A stretch of 64,000 bases of DNA from Symplocastrum torsivum CPER-KK1 (GTDB taxonomy: Bacteria; Cyanobacteriota; Cyanobacteriia; Cyanobacteriales; Coleofasciculaceae): NCBI GenBank assembly GCA_019358875.1, contig JAHHIF010000035.1:1-64000 (forward strand), written 5' to 3'. Every line of letters begins with the position of its first letter. The first letter of the stretch is position 1. Of the stretch, positions 62,232 to 64,000 are shown one piece after another. The notes under the pieces were generated by a model that was not told the DNA's origin, made no database searches, and saw only the letters and a program-made list of their open reading frames with translations. A program made the translations under genes and the position numbers.

Positions 62232-63817
62232 ATTGAGTCAAATAATTGAGGCTGCCGAATCGGAATTTTAATAAAAAAGTCTGTACCTCGTCCTAACTCA
62301 GACTTGTAATCGAGGTTACCGCCATGATGCTGCACAACGATTTGGTAAGAAATAGACAACCCTAAACCTGTTCCCTTGCCGACTGATTTAGTTGTAAAAA
62401 AGGGGTCAAACAAGTGTTTTTGAGCTAGCTCTGTCATTCCTGACCCATTGTCACTAATTCTAATGACGACTTGGTCAATTGTTGGTTGTCCATTGTCCGT
62501 TAGTTGTTGGGACTGACGCCTAATAACCTGAGTGTGGATGGTAATACAAGGAACGTAGGACGATGCCAAAGATTCTGGTGCGTTGTAAGTGTTGAATGTT
62601 GACTCTTCGTCACCCTGGAGGACTGCTGTTTGATCGCATACCTCCTCTAGAGATGAGTTGAAAGCTTCTAATGTGGCTACGGCTTCTTCCGTAGCCATTG
62701 CGCTATTTTTCTGGGTAAAGGATTTCACATTAGCTAGCCTCTGCTTGGCATAGGATAATTCTTCTAAAGAAGTCTCTCCGCTAGAATTGGGCGTTTCAGT
62801 TTCCTCCACCAAGGTTCTTTTCTTTCCACTCGACGCTTGCAGTGTCATTCCTTTGTACTTGATCGCATCGATCGCATTATTCAGAATATTTAGAAACACT
62901 TGGTTCAGCTGTCTGGGGTAACATTCTACCTGTGGCACGTCACCGTATTCCTTGATCACCTGAATTGCAAGCTGCTGTCCCTTTGCCTGGAGGCGATGCT
63001 GCAACACTAAAAGCGTACTATCAAGACCTTCATGAAGATCAACAAGCTTCATCTCTGCTTCGTCCAACCGGGAGAAGTTCCGTAGGCTAAGCACGATCGC
63101 ATTAATTCGAGATGTTCCACTCCCCATAGATTCCAAAACTTTTGGGAAGTCTGATGCAATAAATTCGCAATCATTCTCCTCGGCATAATTCTCAATCTCT
63201 TCTCCTGGATTGGGGTAATGGTTTTGATATAGCTGCATCAATCCTAAGAGGTGGGTTAGGTAATTGGTTGCATGGGCAAGGTTTCCCTCAATAATGCCAA
63301 GCGGATTGTTAATTTCATGCGCTACACCTGCCACCAACTGTCCAAGCGAGGACATTTTTTCACTTTGCACCAGTTGTACTTGAGTCCGTTTCAAATCACG
63401 TAGAGTCGAGTTGAGTTGTTGATTGGCTTCACTCAAATCCTGCTGGTACTGATACAAGCGCAAACCCGCACGGACTCGTGCCAATAACTCATTCAGGTTA
63501 ACAGGCTTACTCAAAAAATCATCAGCACCCGCATCTAACCCTTCGACTCGATCTGCGATCGCCTCACGAACGGTCAGTAAGATAAAGAATATATTTGCCA
63601 GCTCCGGTGATGCTTTCACAGAACGACAGAGTTCCACTCCGTCCATCAATGGCATTACCCAATCACAGATAATTAAAGCTGGATGCAACTGCCTCGCTTG
63701 TTGTAGTCCTTCTTCCCCATTCCTGGCTACAGATACCTCATAGCCAGCCAAATGTAGCTCTCGTCTGAGGAGTAACCGCGTGACGGAATCATCTTCAACC
63801 AGGAGAATTTTTGACAT
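62228..63817 (-). CDS. Response regulator-histidine kinase fusion (REC-HisKA-HATPase)
   Basis: 529 residues from ATG 63817 (MSKILLVEDD); upstream in-frame codons add 21 unlikely residues. Receiver: EDD acidic residues, phospho-acceptor in IICDWVMPL and FLSKPV (Lys). Kinase: H-box LVAGVAHEINNPLG, then N-box FLNILNNAIDAI, G1 DNGSGM and G2 GKGTGLGLSI. Between the N and G1 boxes is a ~110-residue insertion, whose last part (RRQSQQLTDNGQPTIDQ) is encoded by STRR-like DNA (about 62470-62522). Cytosolic, no membrane segments. Paired with the gene upstream at the window edge. Confidence 0.9.
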   Translation of the reverse strand: MSKILLVEDDSVTRLLLRRELHLAGYEVSVARNGEEGLQQARQLHPALIICDWVMPLMDGVELCRSVKASPELANIFFILLTVREAIADRVEGLDAGADDFLSKPVNLNELLARVRAGLRLYQYQQDLSEANQQLNSTLRDLKRTQVQLVQSEKMSSLGQLVAGVAHEINNPLGIIEGNLAHATNYLTHLLGLMQLYQNHYPNPGEEIENYAEENDCEFIASDFPKVLESMGSGTSRINAIVLSLRNFSRLDEAEMKLVDLHEGLDSTLLVLQHRLQAKGQQLAIQVIKEYGDVPQVECYPRQLNQVFLNILNNAIDAIKYKGMTLQASSGKKRTLVEETETPNSSGETSLEELSYAKQRLANVKSFTQKNSAMATEEAVATLEAFNSSLEEVCDQTAVLQGDEESTFNTYNAPESLASSYVPCITIHTQVIRRQSQQLTDNGQPTIDQVVIRISDNGSGMTELAQKHLFDPFFTTKSVGKGTGLGLSISYQIVVQHHGGNLDYKSELGRGTDFFIKIPIRQPQLFDSI

Positions 63818-63908
63818 AGTTGCAGCTTTCCAAATTGACAAAAAAAGGACGTCAGTACCTTTGACTTCTTCCCGATACATTCAGCTTGCTAGTTAACTGT
63901 GCGATCGC

Positions 63909-64000
63909 TTAACTTTTGTCAATGAATGCTTGAATTCGATCCAGAATCTGCTCTAACTCATCGACCAGCGTTGCTGCACCCACTAACTGGTTTTGTTTCG
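63909..64000 (-). CDS. 3' end of a gene running off the window
   Basis: The last ~30 codons of a minus-strand gene: the frame ends NQLVGAATLVDELEQILDRI, then QAFIDKS and TAA at 63909-63911. The helical, acidic end would fit the tail of an HPt or histidine kinase protein, but this is a guess from context (the two-component gene next to it). The start lies outside the window. Confidence 0.5.
   Translation of the reverse strand, partial: KQNQLVGAATLVDELEQILDRIQAFIDKS

Noticed and set aside
1..64000. tRNA, rRNA, tmRNA or other standard RNA genes
   Set aside because: No cloverleaf with a GTTCGA-type T-arm or rRNA-like sequence was recognised outside coding regions; a covariance-model search was not possible here.

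Overview
The window is chromosomal DNA from a cyanobacterium, probably a filamentous one. The palindrome GCGATCGC (HIP1) recurs throughout. So do cyanobacterial hallmark genes: an acyl-lipid delta-12 desaturase (desA), a caspase-GUN4 fusion, a DUF1517 protein, Uma2 family proteins, a PatA-type regulator and heptamer STRR repeats. No rRNA, tRNA or CRISPR array was seen. The genus cannot be fixed from this sequence alone.

Layout. 1-7 kb: a broken AAA-like gene, an HdrB-like CCG-domain protein, a large membrane-anchored hypothetical, desA and a small coiled-coil protein. 7-14 kb: an accessory stretch with an orphan DUF4139 fragment, an HPt-like protein without its phospho-acceptor histidine, a 149-bp MITE, an AT-rich hypothetical, a CheY-like regulator, an amino-acid oxidase pseudogene and a membrane alpha/beta hydrolase. 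14-17 kb: azlCD and pcrA. 17.8-22.3 kb: Uma2, then a translationally coupled EACC1-like/caspase-GUN4 pair (a predicted conflict system), a broken RAYT transposase and a toxin-antitoxin pair. 22.5-25.5 kb: SDR, beta-hydroxyacid dehydrogenase-like and GST genes plus a secreted protein. 25.7-27.8 kb: a sensor kinase whose partner regulator survives only as a C-terminal stub. 27.9-36.6 kb: a molybdenum hydroxylase cluster (FAD subunit, fused 2Fe-2S/Mo subunit, xdhC, mocA) split by an opposite-strand subtilase and small secreted protein, then a CheY-like regulator.

36.8-39.6 kb: an alpha/beta hydrolase gene interrupted by a 1,614-bp IS4-like element with a perfect 9-bp target duplication. 39.8-44 kb: a LysR stub, a divergent SDR/LysR pair and a two-gene ABC-2 exporter. 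44.7-47.5 kb: a single-gene STAND protein (PD-(D/E)XK nuclease-like domain, NB-ARC, eight kinesin-light-chain-type TPRs) bracketed by a short direct repeat; it looks like a stand-alone anti-phage effector. 47.7-52.1 kb: Uma2, alpha/beta hydrolase, DUF1517 protein, thiS and thiE. 53-60.6 kb: a chemotaxis-type cluster (PatA-like regulator, double CheW, MCP, CheA-REC hybrid, CheB) with no cheR in view. 60.7-64 kb: a methylmalonate-semialdehyde-dehydrogenase-like enzyme, a REC-histidine kinase and the 3' end of another gene.

Two themes stand out. First, there are at least two predicted programmed-death or defence modules (EACC1/caspase-GUN4 and nuclease-STAND-TPR), plus a toxin-antitoxin pair. 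Second, there is an unusually dense set of broken genes: single-base frameshifts, nonsense codons, truncations and one clean IS insertion. Several of these can be read back to an intact ancestor by eye.
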